DNA of 64,000 bases from an uncultured Chitinophagaceae bacterium (GTDB lineage: Bacteria > Bacteroidota > Bacteroidia > Chitinophagales > Chitinophagaceae). Below are positions 1 to 10,752 of this stretch, one piece after another (position 1 is the first letter of the stretch; every line of letters starts with the position of its first letter). The DNA lies in the NCBI GenBank assembly GCA_937873715.1, contig CALMYJ010000027.1:98355-162354 (forward strand), written 5' to 3'. The notes beneath the pieces were generated by a model. It was not told the origin of the DNA. It saw nothing but the letters and a program-made list of their open reading frames with translations, and ran no database searches. Both the position numbers and the translations under genes were made by a program.

Positions 1-3000
1 GTATTATGATACAAATACCGCATGAGTTTTTCTTTGATGAATGTGTGAAACAGGGTGTGCATCTGCCGCCATTTGGCAAGTATGGTGTAGGGGTTATCTT
101 TTTTCCAAAAGAAATAAAACTACGGGAAGAATGTCGTGAAATATTTAACCGCTCGGCCGAAAAGCTGGGGCTGGAAGTGCTCACCTACAGGAGTGTGCCT
201 GTAAATCCAAGCGATATTGGCCCTACTGCCCTTTCGGTAGAGCCTATGATGGAGCAGGTGTTCATTGCCTGCCCTGATCACATTATGAACCCGGTAGACT
301 TTGAACGCAAACTTTTTGTATTGCGTAATTATGCCACACATGTTATTCAAAATACGGTACGCCAGGATGCTATCGGCTTTTATATCGCATCACTATCTTT
401 TAAAACCGTAGTATACAAGGGACAGCTTACCAGCCGCCAGGTGCGTAACTATTTCCCCGATTTACAGAACAAGAGAGTAGTAAGTGCCTTTGGCCTGGTA
501 CATTCCCGTTTTGCCACCAACACTTTTCCTTCGTGGAAACTGGCACAACCCTTTAGGTATATTGCCCACAATGGTGAGATTAATACCCTGCAGGGCAACC
601 TCAACTGGCTTAAAGCAAATGAAAAAGGTTTTGAATCACCTTTTTTTACAAAGGAAGAAATGGATATGCTGCTGCCGATTGTAACAGTAGCGCAATCCGA
701 CTCGGCCTGTCTTGATAATATGATAGAACTGCTCACTTTAACCGGCCGCAGTTTGCCCCATGTAATGATGATGCTGGTACCCGAAGCCTGGGATGGCGAT
801 GATAAAATGGACCCGGTAAAAAAAGCATTTTATGAATATCATGCTTCGCTGATGGAACCCTGGGATGGCCCGGCTTCTATTTCGTTTACTGATGGTAAAA
901 TTATTGGTGCCACACTCGACCGTAACGGGCTTCGTCCTTCAAGGTATTGTGTAACCAGCGACGACAGGGTAATTATGGCCTCAGAAAGTGGCGCCGTATA
1001 TGTAGACCCTGCACTGATTATCGAAAATGGCAGGCTGCAGCCCGGCAAAATGTTTGTAGTGGATATGAGCCAGGGCCGCATCATCAGCGATGGCGAATTA
1101 AAAAAATCAATCTGCTCCCAAAAGCCTTACGGCGACTGGCTGAATAAATATAAAATACGCCTGGAAGAACTGCCCGAACCCAGGGTTACTTTTTCGCACC
1201 TGGAAAGTGAACAAATCTTCAAATATCAAAAAGCTTTTGGCTATACTACCGAAGATTTGGATACCATCATTGCCCCTATGGCACTGGAAGGTAAAGAGCC
1301 CATCGGCTCAATGGGTACCGATGCACCACTGGCCGTATTGAGCGATCAGCCACAGCATTTATCTTCCTATTTCAAACAACTTTTTGCACAGGTAACCAAT
1401 CCGCCTATCGATCCTATCCGGGAAAGACTGGTGATGTCGCTGGCCACATTTGTAGGTAATAACGGCAACCTGCTGGTAGAAGACCCACTGAGTTGCCATA
1501 CAGTAGCACTTAAACATCCCGTACTCTCTAACCACGAACTGGAAAAAATCAGGAGTATTGATACCGGGATATTCCAGGCAAAAACATTGCAAACCTATTA
1601 CAGGGCTGATGGTAAACCCGGTTCGCTGCAGAAAGCTATTGACCGCCTCTGTCGCTATGCAGTAGATGCTGCTGAAGATGGGTTTGAAGTGCTGATATTA
1701 TCTGACAGGGCAATCGATTCTGATCATGCCCCCATACCCTCATTGCTTGCGGTAGCAGCAGTGCACCACCACCTTATCCGTAAAGGTTTGCGTGGGCAGG
1801 TGGGTATTGTGGTGGAAGCCGGCGATGTATGGGAAGTGCATCATTTTGCCTGCCTGATTGGCTATGGCGTTACTGCTGTAAATCCATACCTGGCTTTATC
1901 TACCATCAGGGATATGAAGCTGAGTGGCAAAATTGAAACCGACCTGGATGTAGAGCAACTGAAGAAAAATTATACCAAAGCTGTAAACGACGGGTTACTA
2001 AAGGTATTTTCAAAAATGGGTATATCTACCCTGCAATCGTACCAGGGTGCACAAATATTTGAAATTGTTGGCTTAAATAAATCGGTGGTAGATAAATATT
2101 TCACCGGTACCGTATCCCGTATAGAAGGGATGGGACTGGATGAAATTGCCAAGGAAAACCTGGCCAAACATTCTTTTGCCTTTAGCCGTAAAGAAGTGCC
2201 GGTAGACAGGCTTAGTGTAGGCGGCGTATACCAGTGGAAGCGTAAAGGGGAATTTCACCTCTTTAATCCGCAAACCATACACCTGCTGCAGTACTCCACC
2301 CGGATGAATGACTATGCCACATTCAAAAAATATTCGAAACTGGTAAATGAGCAGGGCGAAAAAGCCTGTACCTTAAGAAGCCTTTTTGAGTTTAATTATC
2401 ACCGTAAGCCCATTTCGATAGATGAAGTGGAGCCTGCAGAAAATATCTACAAACGTTTTGCTACGGGGGCAATGAGTTTTGGCTCCATATCACATGAGGC
2501 CCACAGCACACTGGCCATTGCCATGAACCGTCTTGGTGGCAAAAGTAATACCGGCGAGGGTGGCGAAGATGAAATGCGGTACGAGCTAATGCCCAATGGC
2601 GACTCTATGCGTAGCGCTATCAAGCAGGTAGCATCGGCAAGATTTGGTGTTACAAGCAATTATTTAACCCAGGCCGATGAATTGCAAATTAAAATGGCCC
2701 AGGGTGCCAAGCCCGGTGAGGGTGGCCAGCTACCCGGTCATAAAGTAGATGACTGGATTGGTAAAACCCGGCATGCCACACCCGGCGTAGGGTTGATTTC
2801 GCCACCACCGCACCACGATATTTACTCTATTGAAGATCTTGCCCAGCTGATATACGATTTAAAAAATTCAAATCGGGCAGCAAGGATAAATGTAAAGCTG
2901 GTATCAAAAGCCGGTGTGGGTACTATTGCCGCAGGTGTGGCCAAAGCCAAAGCGGATGTGATTTTGATTTCTGGTTTTGATGGTGGTACCGGTGCGTCAC

Positions 3001-4331
3001 CCATCAGCTCTATCAAACATGCCGGCCTGCCCTGGGAGCTTGGCCTTAGCGAAGCACACCAAACCCTGGTACGCAATAAACTTCGCAGCCGTGTGGTATT
3101 GCAAACAGACGGCCAGTTAAAAACCGGCAGGGACATAGCCATTGCTGCCTTATTAGGTGCCGAAGAGTGGGGCGTTGCTACTGCTGCATTGGTTACCGAG
3201 GGTTGCATCATGATGCGTAAATGCCACCTCAATACCTGTCCTGTAGGTGTGGCTACACAAGATCCAGAATTACGGAAAAGGTTTTCGGGTAATGCAGATT
3301 ATGTGGTAAACCTTTTTAAGTTTTTAACAGAAGAACTGCGGGAATTAATGGCACAGCTTGGTTTTCGTACAGTTGAAGAAATGGTGGGCCAGGTAGATTG
3401 CCTGCAGCCACGGGAAAATATTAAGCACTGGAAATACGGTAAGCTGGATTTAACGCCAATACTATACAAAGAGCCGGCATCAATTTATACCGGGCTGTAT
3501 CATAAGGAAGACCAGGATCACGGGCTGGATACTGTACTCGACTGGCAGTTGCTGGAAGCAGCAAAACCAGCACTGGAGAGCGGTAAAAAAGTTAAAGGCT
3601 CATTTACCATCAAAAATATTGACCGTACTGCCGGTACAATCTTATCCAACGAAATTTCAAAAAAATACCAGTCTGCCGGCTTGCCTGATGATACCATACA
3701 TTTCAAGTTTACCGGTACAGCGGGGCAAAGCTTTGGAGCCTTTAACACCAAAGGTGTTACGCTTGAGCTGGAGGGCGACGCCAACGATTATTTTGGTAAA
3801 GGATTAAGTGGTGCCCGGTTAATTGTGTACCCTTCGGCCAGGGCCAAGTTTGTGCCCGAGGATAATATTATTATTGGGAATGTGGCGTTTTATGGTGCCA
3901 CATCCGGCGAAGCTTTTATAAGGGGTATGGCTGGCGAAAGATTTTGTGTACGAAACTCTGGTGTTACAGCAGTGGTAGAAGGGGTTGGCGATCACGGTTG
4001 CGAATATATGACTGGTGGTAAAGTGGTGGTGCTGGGTAATACCGGCCGCAACTTTGCAGCAGGCATGAGTGGCGGTATTGCTTACATATATGATGTAAAG
4101 GGTCAGTTTGAATCGATGTGTAATAAGGAGATGGTAGACCTTGACCCTGTAGGTGAAGAGGATAAAGAAGAGTTGCTGGCACTTATTACAAAGCATTACA
4201 ACAGCACACAAAGTTCAGTAGCCAAATTTGTGATTGATGATTTTGAAAATCAACTCAAAAATTTCGTAAAAGTATTTCCAACCGATTATAAAAAAGTGCT
4301 GGCTAAAAAGAAAGGCGTGGTAACAGTATAA
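1..4331 (+). CDS. gltB: Glutamate synthase large subunit, 5'-truncated by the window edge
   Basis: Transfers the amide nitrogen of glutamine to 2-oxoglutarate, giving two glutamates, in the cytoplasm together with GltD. The reading frame is open through base 3 and the first visible residues align with the interior of the glutamine amidotransferase domain, so the catalytic N-terminal cysteine and roughly the first 60 residues lie left of the window. The ATG at 6 is an internal methionine. Visible marks, numbered from that ATG, are the amidotransferase substrate segment with [11 protein letters not shown] near residue 166, the central and FMN-binding domains, the 3Fe-4S cysteines C1067, C1073 and C1078 in the motif [12 protein letters not shown], and the C-terminal GXGXG helix domain with [14 protein letters not shown]. 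gltD starts 49 bp downstream, so the two form the usual operon. The family assignment is very secure. Confidence 0.97.
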   Translation, partial: IMIQIPHEFFFDECVKQGVHLPPFGKYGVGVIFFPKEIKLREECREIFNRSAEKLGLEVLTYRSVPVNPSDIGPTALSVEPMMEQVFIACPDHIMNPVDFERKLFVLRNYATHVIQNTVRQDAIGFYIASLSFKTVVYKGQLTSRQVRNYFPDLQNKRVVSAFGLVHSRFATNTFPSWKLAQPFRYIAHNGEINTLQGNLNWLKANEKGFESPFFTKEEMDMLLPIVTVAQSDSACLDNMIELLTLTGRSLPHVMMMLVPEAWDGDDKMDPVKKAFYEYHASLMEPWDGPASISFTDGKIIGATLDRNGLRPSRYCVTSDDRVIMASESGAVYVDPALIIENGRLQPGKMFVVDMSQGRIISDGELKKSICSQKPYGDWLNKYKIRLEELPEPRVTFSHLESEQIFKYQKAFGYTTEDLDTIIAPMALEGKEPIGSMGTDAPLAVLSDQPQHLSSYFKQLFAQVTNPPIDPIRERLVMSLATFVGNNGNLLVEDPLSCHTVALKHPVLSNHELEKIRSIDTGIFQAKTLQTYYRADGKPGSLQKAIDRLCRYAVDAAEDGFEVLILSDRAIDSDHAPIPSLLAVAAVHHHLIRKGLRGQVGIVVEAGDVWEVHHFACLIGYGVTAVNPYLALSTIRDMKLSGKIETDLDVEQLKKNYTKAVNDGLLKVFSKMGISTLQSYQGAQIFEIVGLNKSVVDKYFTGTVSRIEGMGLDEIAKENLAKHSFAFSRKEVPVDRLSVGGVYQWKRKGEFHLFNPQTIHLLQYSTRMNDYATFKKYSKLVNEQGEKACTLRSLFEFNYHRKPISIDEVEPAENIYKRFATGAMSFGSISHEAHSTLAIAMNRLGGKSNTGEGGEDEMRYELMPNGDSMRSAIKQVASARFGVTSNYLTQADELQIKMAQGAKPGEGGQLPGHKVDDWIGKTRHATPGVGLISPPPHHDIYSIEDLAQLIYDLKNSNRAARINVKLVSKAGVGTIAAGVAKAKADVILISGFDGGTGASPISSIKHAGLPWELGLSEAHQTLVRNKLRSRVVLQTDGQLKTGRDIAIAALLGAEEWGVATAALVTEGCIMMRKCHLNTCPVGVATQDPELRKRFSGNADYVVNLFKFLTEELRELMAQLGFRTVEEMVGQVDCLQPRENIKHWKYGKLDLTPILYKEPASIYTGLYHKEDQDHGLDTVLDWQLLEAAKPALESGKKVKGSFTIKNIDRTAGTILSNEISKKYQSAGLPDDTIHFKFTGTAGQSFGAFNTKGVTLELEGDANDYFGKGLSGARLIVYPSARAKFVPEDNIIIGNVAFYGATSGEAFIRGMAGERFCVRNSGVTAVVEGVGDHGCEYMTGGKVVVLGNTGRNFAAGMSGGIAYIYDVKGQFESMCNKEMVDLDPVGEEDKEELLALITKHYNSTQSSVAKFVIDDFENQLKNFVKVFPTDYKKVLAKKKGVVTV

Positions 4332-4380
4332 TAGCCACGGCAACGCAATTATTTTGTTTTAATTCAACACTGTTAATAAA

Positions 4381-5853
4381 ATGGGTAAACCAACAGGCTT
4401 TTTAGAATTTACAAGAGAACTGCCCTCTAAGCGTCCTGCAGAAGAAAGGGTAAATGATTATAAGGAATTTGTGGAGCGTTTTACAGATGAAAAGCTCAAC
4501 CAGCAATCGGGCCGCTGTATGAATTGCGGTATACCGTTTTGCCACAGTGGCTGTCCCTTGGGTAATGTTATCCCGGAGTTCAACGATGCCGTGTATCGCA
4601 AAAACTGGAAAGAGGCTTACGACATACTTGCTTCAACCAATAACTTCCCTGAATTTACAGGCCGCATTTGCCCGGCACCCTGCGAAACGGCCTGTGTGCT
4701 TGGTATCAACCAGCCTGCTATCACTATCGAGGAAATAGAAAGACACATTATAGAAATAGCTTTCGATAAGGGTTTTGTTAAACCTAATAAAAATATTTCC
4801 CGCACGGGTAAAAAAGTAGCCGTGGTGGGCAGCGGCCCTGCAGGGCTTGCAGCGGCAGCGCAATTAAATCTTGCCGGGCACCTGGTTACTGTGTTTGAAA
4901 GAGATGCAGCGCCGGGTGGTTTATTGCGTTTTGGTATTCCTGATTTTAAGTTAGAAAAATGGGTGGTAGAACGCAGGGTAAAGTTGATGGAAGAAGAAGG
5001 CGTGGTGTTTAAGTGCAATGCTAATGTAGGCGTTAACGTTAGTATCAGCGATTTGCTGAGAGAGTACCACGCCATAGTACTGGCAGGCGGCTCTACTATA
5101 CCCCGTAACCTCAATATTCCCGGCCGGGAACTTAAGGGGGTGCATTTTGCGATGGAATTTTTATCACAACAAAACAAGCGGCTTTCTGGCATACCATTTT
5201 CTGAGGCTGATATTTTGGCTACTGGTAAAAATGTGGTGGTAATTGGTGGCGGCGATACCGGCAGCGATTGTGTAGGCACCAGCAACAGGCACAAAGCAGC
5301 ATCGGTAACCCAATTTGAGCTACTGCCTAAGCCACCGGAAAGCCGAACAGCGCAAATGCCCTGGCCTACCTACCCGATGGTATTAAAAACCACCTCATCG
5401 CATGAAGAAGGCTGTGAAAGAAAATGGGCTGTTGCTACCAAGCAGTTTATAGGAGATGAAAATGGTCATCTTAAAGCCGTTATGACGGTGGAACTGGAAT
5501 GGAAAATTGTAGATAATAAGCCTGCCCAGTTTGTAGAAGTAAAGGGGAGCGAACGCAAAATACCCTGCGAACTGGCATTGCTGGCTATGGGTTTTGTGCA
5601 TCCTCAACATGAGGGTATGATACAGGAACTGGAGCTTGAACTGGATGAAAGAGGGAATGTAAGAGCCAGCGATAAAAGTTATCAAACCAACATACCCAAA
5701 ATATTTACTGCCGGGGATATGCGGCGAGGCCAGTCGCTGGTAGTTTGGGCAATCAGGGAGGGGCGTGACTGTGCTCAAAAGGTGGATGAATTTCTTTCCG
5801 GCCAGTCAATACTAGAAACTGCAGATGATAATGCGATAGCAAGATATCTTTGA
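4381..5853 (+). CDS. gltD: Glutamate synthase small subunit
   Basis: NADPH-oxidising beta subunit that passes electrons through FAD and 4Fe-4S clusters to GltB. The 490-residue length is normal for the family. The N-terminal cysteine clusters are visible as [14 protein letters not shown] and CPAPCETAC, followed by an FAD Rossmann motif ([10 protein letters not shown]), a second dinucleotide motif (GGGDTGSD) and a C-terminal FAD contact ([16 protein letters not shown]). The ATG start fits family N-termini ([10 protein letters not shown]). It sits 49 bp after gltB and is closed by a strong intrinsic terminator at 5878-5917, so gltBD is a self-contained transcription unit. Confidence 0.97.
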   Translation: MGKPTGFLEFTRELPSKRPAEERVNDYKEFVERFTDEKLNQQSGRCMNCGIPFCHSGCPLGNVIPEFNDAVYRKNWKEAYDILASTNNFPEFTGRICPAPCETACVLGINQPAITIEEIERHIIEIAFDKGFVKPNKNISRTGKKVAVVGSGPAGLAAAAQLNLAGHLVTVFERDAAPGGLLRFGIPDFKLEKWVVERRVKLMEEEGVVFKCNANVGVNVSISDLLREYHAIVLAGGSTIPRNLNIPGRELKGVHFAMEFLSQQNKRLSGIPFSEADILATGKNVVVIGGGDTGSDCVGTSNRHKAASVTQFELLPKPPESRTAQMPWPTYPMVLKTTSSHEEGCERKWAVATKQFIGDENGHLKAVMTVELEWKIVDNKPAQFVEVKGSERKIPCELALLAMGFVHPQHEGMIQELELELDERGNVRASDKSYQTNIPKIFTAGDMRRGQSLVVWAIREGRDCAQKVDEFLSGQSILETADDNAIARYL

Positions 5854-5877
5854 TATTCTACAATTTTCAATACGCAT

Positions 5878-5917
5878 AAAGCCTTTTTTAAATTCCCACT
5901 AAAAAAGGCTTTTTTTA
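5878..5917 (+). terminator. Intrinsic terminator of gltBD
   Basis: Perfect 13-bp stem (5878-5890 with 5900-5912) around a 9-nt loop. The right arm runs into a T tract ending at 5917, 25 nt after the gltD stop codon. Confidence 0.85.
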
Positions 5918-6129
5918 TTCTATTATTTAAAATATTACTTCTTTTTTAAAATACTAGCAATAAAGCAAGCCAAGTTTTTTACGCACTACTAAATATTATA
6001 ATAATAAATATATAATTAAATTTAAAGTAATTACTCATTTTGTATCTATTTTAGCAGCATAAAAAATAAAGTAAATATATTTTTTATATATTATTTTTTT
6101 TGCTTCTTAATACTTTAAATTAATTGGTT

Positions 6130-7530
6130 ATGAGTAAGGAAACTAAAATGAAGCTAAAGTCAGTAATTCCGTTTCTAATGCTTGCTATAGTTGCTATAGG
6201 GGGATTATTTGTTTCTCCGGAAAGGGCATTTGATCCTGGCTCGCTTGTAGACGCTGTTACAAAAGCGCCTGTATACACTTACGATTCTGGTGATATAGCC
6301 TGGATGCTTACATCGTGTGCATTTGTGTTTTTAATGACGCCGGCGCTTGCTTTCTTCTATGGTGGTATGGTTGGTCGTAAAAATGTACTTTCCACTATGA
6401 TAAAAACAACTGTAGCTGCTGGTATTGTTTCTGTGCTTTGGTTTGTATTCCAGTTTAGCTTGTGTTTTGGTGAGTCGATTGGAGGGGTTATAGGTAATCC
6501 AGCTACATTTTTTATGTTTAAAAATGTAATGAGTGGCGCTCCCTGGGAGGCTGCATCAACAATTCCGTTGTCTTTGTTTGCAACGTTTCAGTTAATGTTT
6601 GCAATTATTGCGCCTGCTTTGGTTGTGGGAGCTGTGGCTGAACGTATTCGTTTTAGCTCATACACATTATTTATAATATTATTTGCAGTTTTGGTATATG
6701 CACCGCTGGCGCATATGGCCTGGCACCCCAATGGTCTTATGGCAAAGTGGGGTGTATTGGATTTCGCCGGTGGTACAGTAGTGCATATTTCTGCTGGTTG
6801 TGCGGCGCTGGCTGGTGCATTGGTGCTTAAGCCACGTAAGTCCTCTACAGTTGTTTCGGCAGCTAATATTCCTTATGTACTTATTGGTACTGGTTTGCTG
6901 TGGTTTGGATGGTTTGGTTTTAATGCTGGTAGTGCTGCCGGGGCCACGTCTGCTGCAGTTTATGCTTTTGCTGTTACTAATATTGCTGCTGGTGCTGCAG
7001 GTTTGTCATGGATGTTTTTTGATGTAATCAGGGGTAAAAAGCCATCTGTATTAAGTTTTTGTATTGGTGCAGTAGTAGGCCTGGTTGCTATTACTCCGGC
7101 TGCTGGTTTTGTTGGGGTGCCTCAAGCTATGTTTATTGGTGTTGTGGCTTCTATAATTTCAAATATGGTTGCCGAGTTTTTCAAGCACAAAACAGGGGTT
7201 GATGACCCATTAGATGTATTTGCCTGTCATGGGGTGGGTGGTATGACAGGGATGTTGCTAACCGGTGTGTTTAGTATGGTTGATGTATCAGAAACAGGAT
7301 TGTTTAAAAATCAGTTTCTTATTCAATTAGTAGGGATGGTTATCGCTGTTGGCTATAGCTTTATTGTGTCGTTCCTTATTTTCAAGATAATAAATTTTGT
7401 GTTACCGCTTCGTGTAACTGAAGAGGAAGAAGAGGAAGGGCTGGATGCATCACAGCATGATGAAAAGTATATTCAGGGTACATTACTGGTTCAAAATGCT
7501 TCAGGTATAGAGGAGTTGAAAAGTATTTAG
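6130..7530 (+). CDS. amt: Ammonium transporter (Amt family)
   Basis: Inner-membrane channel for ammonium/ammonia. A hydrophobic N-terminal segment is followed by about eleven membrane spans. The family's pore residues are recognisable: the ALAFFYGG segment, the first pore histidine in GGTVVHISAG and the second in DVFACHGVGGMTG. The tail after residue 435 is acidic (EEEEEEG) and about 35 residues long. ATG 6130 was chosen; a TTG two codons upstream is also open but less likely. No P-II (glnK) gene is adjacent, unlike many amt loci. Codons lean to GCT, GGT and GTT, unlike gltBD where GCC and GGC are common, which may reflect selection for high expression. The upstream 200 bp are very AT-rich. 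The next gene encodes an outer-membrane barrel candidate that may be its partner. Confidence 0.95.
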   Translation: MSKETKMKLKSVIPFLMLAIVAIGGLFVSPERAFDPGSLVDAVTKAPVYTYDSGDIAWMLTSCAFVFLMTPALAFFYGGMVGRKNVLSTMIKTTVAAGIVSVLWFVFQFSLCFGESIGGVIGNPATFFMFKNVMSGAPWEAASTIPLSLFATFQLMFAIIAPALVVGAVAERIRFSSYTLFIILFAVLVYAPLAHMAWHPNGLMAKWGVLDFAGGTVVHISAGCAALAGALVLKPRKSSTVVSAANIPYVLIGTGLLWFGWFGFNAGSAAGATSAAVYAFAVTNIAAGAAGLSWMFFDVIRGKKPSVLSFCIGAVVGLVAITPAAGFVGVPQAMFIGVVASIISNMVAEFFKHKTGVDDPLDVFACHGVGGMTGMLLTGVFSMVDVSETGLFKNQFLIQLVGMVIAVGYSFIVSFLIFKIINFVLPLRVTEEEEEEGLDASQHDEKYIQGTLLVQNASGIEELKSI

Positions 7531-7545
7531 TTTTTTAAGTAGAAT

Positions 7546-7588
7546 AAAATTGGCTGCATAAGAAACTTTTTTCCGTAGCCAATTTTTG
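7546..7588 (+). terminator. Terminator-like hairpin after amt
   Basis: Ten-base inverted repeat AAAATTGGCT (7546-7555) pairs with AGCCAATTTT (7577-7586) across a 21-nt loop and continues into T residues. It begins 16 nt after the amt stop codon. Confidence 0.7.
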
Positions 7589-8143
7589 TGCCTCTAACAG
7601 CAGATTGATTTTGTTGTGCTGTTGAGCCAATTACTTTAAGTGGTATTTATACAAGAATACAAAATTTAATATTGTAGACTATTCTCTGGTTTGTGTTTTA
7701 TATAGCAGATTGCTCCAAAAATTATACATTATATAAAAATACATGTTTATTATTTTTTGAAATTTTCACTTTTTGGCATACATTTGAATATAAAATAAAA
7801 TATAGATAATTTAATAATATTAAAAATGTTTCAGCTTTTCCGGTTGAGTTTCCAAAATAAATAACTTGTCATATTGGGTTTAGTCATGGGTTTAATTATG
7901 CATATTTTATCAATTTATACCTTAAAAAATGGCAAGTAATGTCTTTTCTTAACTGCTTTTATTCAACAAATTTGATTAAATCACTGTAAAGATATTCAGC
8001 AATTTTAGGCAGGGTTTTGTCTTAAATTGATTGATACAATACTATTATATATTATTATATTATTTATAAAAATTATATAATATATTTTTATGAATTTTAA
8101 CTAAGCCAGTCTTTATTACTTAAACTTTTAAAATGCAACAATT
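7589..8143. other. Long AT-rich intergenic region between amt and the barrel gene
   Basis: About 550 bp with no credible reading frame. Composition is strongly AT, with a run of alternating A/T around 8040-8095. No clear TTG-N20-TAnnTTTG promoter was found, though one for the downstream gene must lie here because a terminator closes amt. It is unusually long for this window and may hold regulatory sequence. Confidence 0.5.
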
Positions 8144-8902
8144 ATGAGAAAAAACAAAGTTACAATGATGAAAAATTTATCAATCTCGGCCTTGGCCATT
8201 ACCTTCTGCTTGACTATGCCCGGTGTATCAAAGGCGCAGGATGCAAAAAAGGATGAAAGTAAGTTGTCCTTTAATTTATCACTTAATCACGATGCGTTTT
8301 TCGGCTTTAATCCAATGCTTAGTGGTGCGTATGCCTTAAACGATAAAACAGATTTTACTTTTTATGGTATCCAGTGGGGAGCAGGTACTGCTGCTGCTTG
8401 GGGTAACTGGACGGAATTTGGCCTTGGTGCAAACTTCAAAGTAAGTGAAGCTGTTGCCATCAATCCACAGTTAGGCTTTACATTTGGTAATTTATTATCT
8501 TCATATACAGCTGGGTCTTATGCAATAGGAGATGGTGTTGTGCCTAACGTAACAGTTAATATTAACGGCACTAAGCTGGAGGGTCAGGTATATGCAGGCT
8601 ATTATGCTGCATTACGGAAAAAGGATATTTCAGCAAATTATGTTCATTATTGGGTTAATTTGGGAGGTAAAATATCTTCAACCTTCTCTGTGGGAGCTCA
8701 TGTAGAAAACCTTTTCAGGTCGGGCGGAAAGGGTCAGCCTACTAAAACGTCTCAATACTATACCTGGGTTGGGCCATACGTTCAGTTTTCAAAAGGAAAT
8801 GCAGGGTTAAGGCTTTCGGCAGGTGCTAATATTGGCAGCGATGAAGCTAAAGCAAATTATGATGGTGATTTTTATAAAATGGCATTCTTCTTTAGTTTCT
8901 AA
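8144..8902 (+). CDS. Small outer-membrane beta-barrel protein, putative channel next to amt
   Basis: 252 residues with a signal peptide ending in SKAQ near residue 31. A mature domain follows with alternating hydrophobic/aromatic strands and a terminal FFFSF, the terminal aromatic typical of outer-membrane barrels. An internal start at 8165 (MMKNLS) would give a more compact signal peptide. I do not recognise a named family with certainty. Its place after the ammonium channel gene, the shared GCT/GGT-rich codon use and the barrel look suggest an outer-membrane pore or accessory protein for ammonium or nitrogen compounds, but that role is inference. It is followed by a terminator at 8983-9018. 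Confidence 0.75.
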   Translation: MRKNKVTMMKNLSISALAITFCLTMPGVSKAQDAKKDESKLSFNLSLNHDAFFGFNPMLSGAYALNDKTDFTFYGIQWGAGTAAAWGNWTEFGLGANFKVSEAVAINPQLGFTFGNLLSSYTAGSYAIGDGVVPNVTVNINGTKLEGQVYAGYYAALRKKDISANYVHYWVNLGGKISSTFSVGAHVENLFRSGGKGQPTKTSQYYTWVGPYVQFSKGNAGLRLSAGANIGSDEAKANYDGDFYKMAFFFSF

Positions 8903-8982
8903 GCTAAAAAATTGGTCTGCAACTTTCTTTGCATAGATTTTGTATCGTTCTTTTAATAAAATCTTATTTATTAATGAATTAG

Positions 8983-9018
8983 CCGGGCCTGTGCATTTAT
9001 TTGTATAAGCCCGGTTTT
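8983..9018 (+). terminator. Terminator of the barrel gene
   Basis: CCGGGC (8983-8988) pairs with GCCCGG (9009-9014), followed by TTTTATT. It lies 80 nt after the stop codon. Confidence 0.6.
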
Positions 9019-9142
9019 ATTCTTCTTTAGTACAAGAGTGCTACCCTGGTTGAAATAAATAATTCTTTGGCCTGTAGCCTTTGATTCATAGAAATGGGGG
9101 TAGAGGTTGGTTAAATACAATGGGTTTTACGATTTAGCCGAT

Positions 9143-9253
9143 TCAACTATTGTGTATTCTTATTGAGGGTTGGGGTGCTTTGGCTGCTGCAATAGTATTC
9201 GGCCATCGCCCCGGTAGATATGGCGGTAAGTTAACCCTATACCGACCGATCAT
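9143..9253 (-). CDS. Possible 36-codon mini-ORF or gene fragment
   Basis: ATG at 9253 to TGA at 9143 in an otherwise gene-free 430-bp stretch (9019-9442). The peptide is rich in arginine and proline (GRYRVNLPPYLPGRWP in its first half), which is less like random AT-rich translation than its surroundings. No signal peptide or known domain is seen. It could be a real small protein, the remnant of a lost gene, or part of a dispersed repeat. Very uncertain. Confidence 0.15.
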   Translation of the reverse strand: MIGRYRVNLPPYLPGRWPNTIAAAKAPQPSIRIHNS

Positions 9254-9371
9254 GAAACCGGTGGCCTAAATCCTGTAGAACATGGCTTTAGCGTTTATAA
9301 TGTAAAATAATTTCAATAGCCGCAAATGGCAAAATTGAATAGCAAAAACACACTCAGTTATTTACAGTAAG

Positions 9372-9404
9372 CAGTTACCGGTAATTATTCCGGTAACTGT
9401 TTTT
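9372..9404 (+). terminator. Strong hairpin with T tract directly upstream of nhaA
   Basis: Perfect 10-bp stem CAGTTACCGG (9372-9381) with CCGGTAACTG (9390-9399), an 8-nt loop and a following T run. It has every mark of an intrinsic terminator, yet ends only about 40 nt before the nhaA start with no plus-strand gene in the 470 bp before it. It is either the terminator of a vanished gene or a leader attenuator of nhaA. Confidence 0.65.
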
Positions 9405-9442
9405 AAAATTTTACAACATTATACCACTAAAAACTGATTGAG

Positions 9443-10648
9443 GTGAAAAGGATTTTAAGAAAAGTAATCATTAATCCCATAACTTATTTTATCAACGACA
9501 GTCGTTCCGTTGGTATTATTTTGATTGCCTGCACTTTTATTTCTCTTCTTTTAGCCAATTCATCTTTTGGTAGTGCTTACCTCAGTTTTTGGACGGCCGA
9601 ATCGCATACCCTGCACAGTTTCCATTTGCCGCATAATTTCCTGGAGTGGATTAACAACTTCTTCATGGGAATATTTTTTGTGATGGCTGGCAGCGAAATT
9701 AAAAGAGAACTGGTGGAGGGTGAATTGTCGTCTTTTAAAAGAGCTGTTTTGCCCTTTGGGGCAGCGCTGGGCGGAATGCTTTTCCCGGCACTTATTTTCA
9801 TAGCTTTTAATGTGGATTCAGCCTATATCCGTGGCTGGGGTATACCCACGGCTACCGATATAGCTTTTTCTTTGGGTATTGCTGCTTTGCTTGGCAAAAG
9901 GGTACCCCTTAATTTAAAAATACTATTAATGGCATTAGCCATTATTGATGATTTAGGTGCCATACTTGTGATTGCACTTTTTTACGGCAGTACCATTCAC
10001 TGGATGTACTTGGGTATTGCAGCAGCAATTATCGGGCTGCTATTTGCTTTAAATCATTTCAAGGTAAAATTTGGGGTAGTACAGGTGTTGCTGGCCCTGG
10101 GATTATGGTACGCCGTGCTGCAATCCGGGATAGAAGCCAGTATAGCCGGTGTGCTATTTGCTTTTTCCATCCCGGTAAATAAGCTGGTAATGGTGGAGAA
10201 AAAAATACATCATTTTGTGAGTTTCTTTATACTACCCCTTTTTGCATTGGCGAATACAGCTATACTTATACCGGGTGATTTTTCCGGGGCGCTTACTTCG
10301 GGTGTAGGTCTGGGCGTAATGGCAGGACTGGTAATTGGCAAGCCACTCGGTATATTTTTACTGTGCAGGATACTGGTATCCAACAACCTGGCTTCTTTGC
10401 CTACCAATGTAACCTGGAAACAAATTTTGGGTATGGGTACCCTGGCTGGCATTGGGTTTACCATGTCTATTTTCACTACAATGCTGGCTTTTGAAGACGC
10501 TGCCGTAAGGGATATTTCCAAAATGGCAATACTGGTGAGTGGTGCCTTGTCGCTGGTGCTCAGTATTGTATACTTTATAAAAATAAGTGCAGAAAAAAAA
10601 GTTATCAAAACGGCCGTGAAGCCAGATGTGCAACTGGCAACGGCTTAA
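9443..10648 (+). CDS. nhaA: Na+/H+ antiporter NhaA
   Basis: Inner-membrane electrogenic antiporter exporting Na+ for H+, important at high salt and alkaline pH. It has 401 residues and about twelve membrane spans. Family signatures visible are AGSEIKRELVEGEL, GIPTATDIAFSLGIAALLG, the ion-binding aspartate pair D169-D170 in AIIDDLGA, and the helix lysine region GLVIGKPLGIF. The start is GTG at 9443, preceded by TGATTGAGG; the next in-frame ATG (in NFFMGIFF) would remove the first membrane span. The gene stands alone between a hairpin at 9372 and a terminator at 10698. Confidence 0.95.
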   Translation: MKRILRKVIINPITYFINDSRSVGIILIACTFISLLLANSSFGSAYLSFWTAESHTLHSFHLPHNFLEWINNFFMGIFFVMAGSEIKRELVEGELSSFKRAVLPFGAALGGMLFPALIFIAFNVDSAYIRGWGIPTATDIAFSLGIAALLGKRVPLNLKILLMALAIIDDLGAILVIALFYGSTIHWMYLGIAAAIIGLLFALNHFKVKFGVVQVLLALGLWYAVLQSGIEASIAGVLFAFSIPVNKLVMVEKKIHHFVSFFILPLFALANTAILIPGDFSGALTSGVGLGVMAGLVIGKPLGIFLLCRILVSNNLASLPTNVTWKQILGMGTLAGIGFTMSIFTTMLAFEDAAVRDISKMAILVSGALSLVLSIVYFIKISAEKKVIKTAVKPDVQLATA

Positions 10649-10682
10649 ACGCTTTACCAATACTAACTGCTTTAATTAATAT

Positions 10683-10699
10683 GGCAAGCAATCGTAAAG
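10683..10699 (+). repeat. 17-bp direct repeat, left copy
   Basis: GGCAAGCAATCGTAAAG, repeated exactly at 10981-10997. The two copies flank the small gene at 10753-10959. The left copy runs into the stem of the nhaA terminator. Confidence 0.8.
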
Positions 10700-10728
10700 T
10701 TCCCCCATTTTCATGGGGGAACTCTATT
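10698..10728 (+). terminator. Intrinsic terminator of nhaA
   Basis: Perfect 11-bp stem AGTTCCCCCAT (10698-10708) with ATGGGGGAACT (10713-10723), 4-nt loop, then CTATTTTT. It is 50 nt after the nhaA stop codon. Confidence 0.85.
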
Positions 10729-10752
10729 TTTCACTTGTGTGTAATAAGTAAA

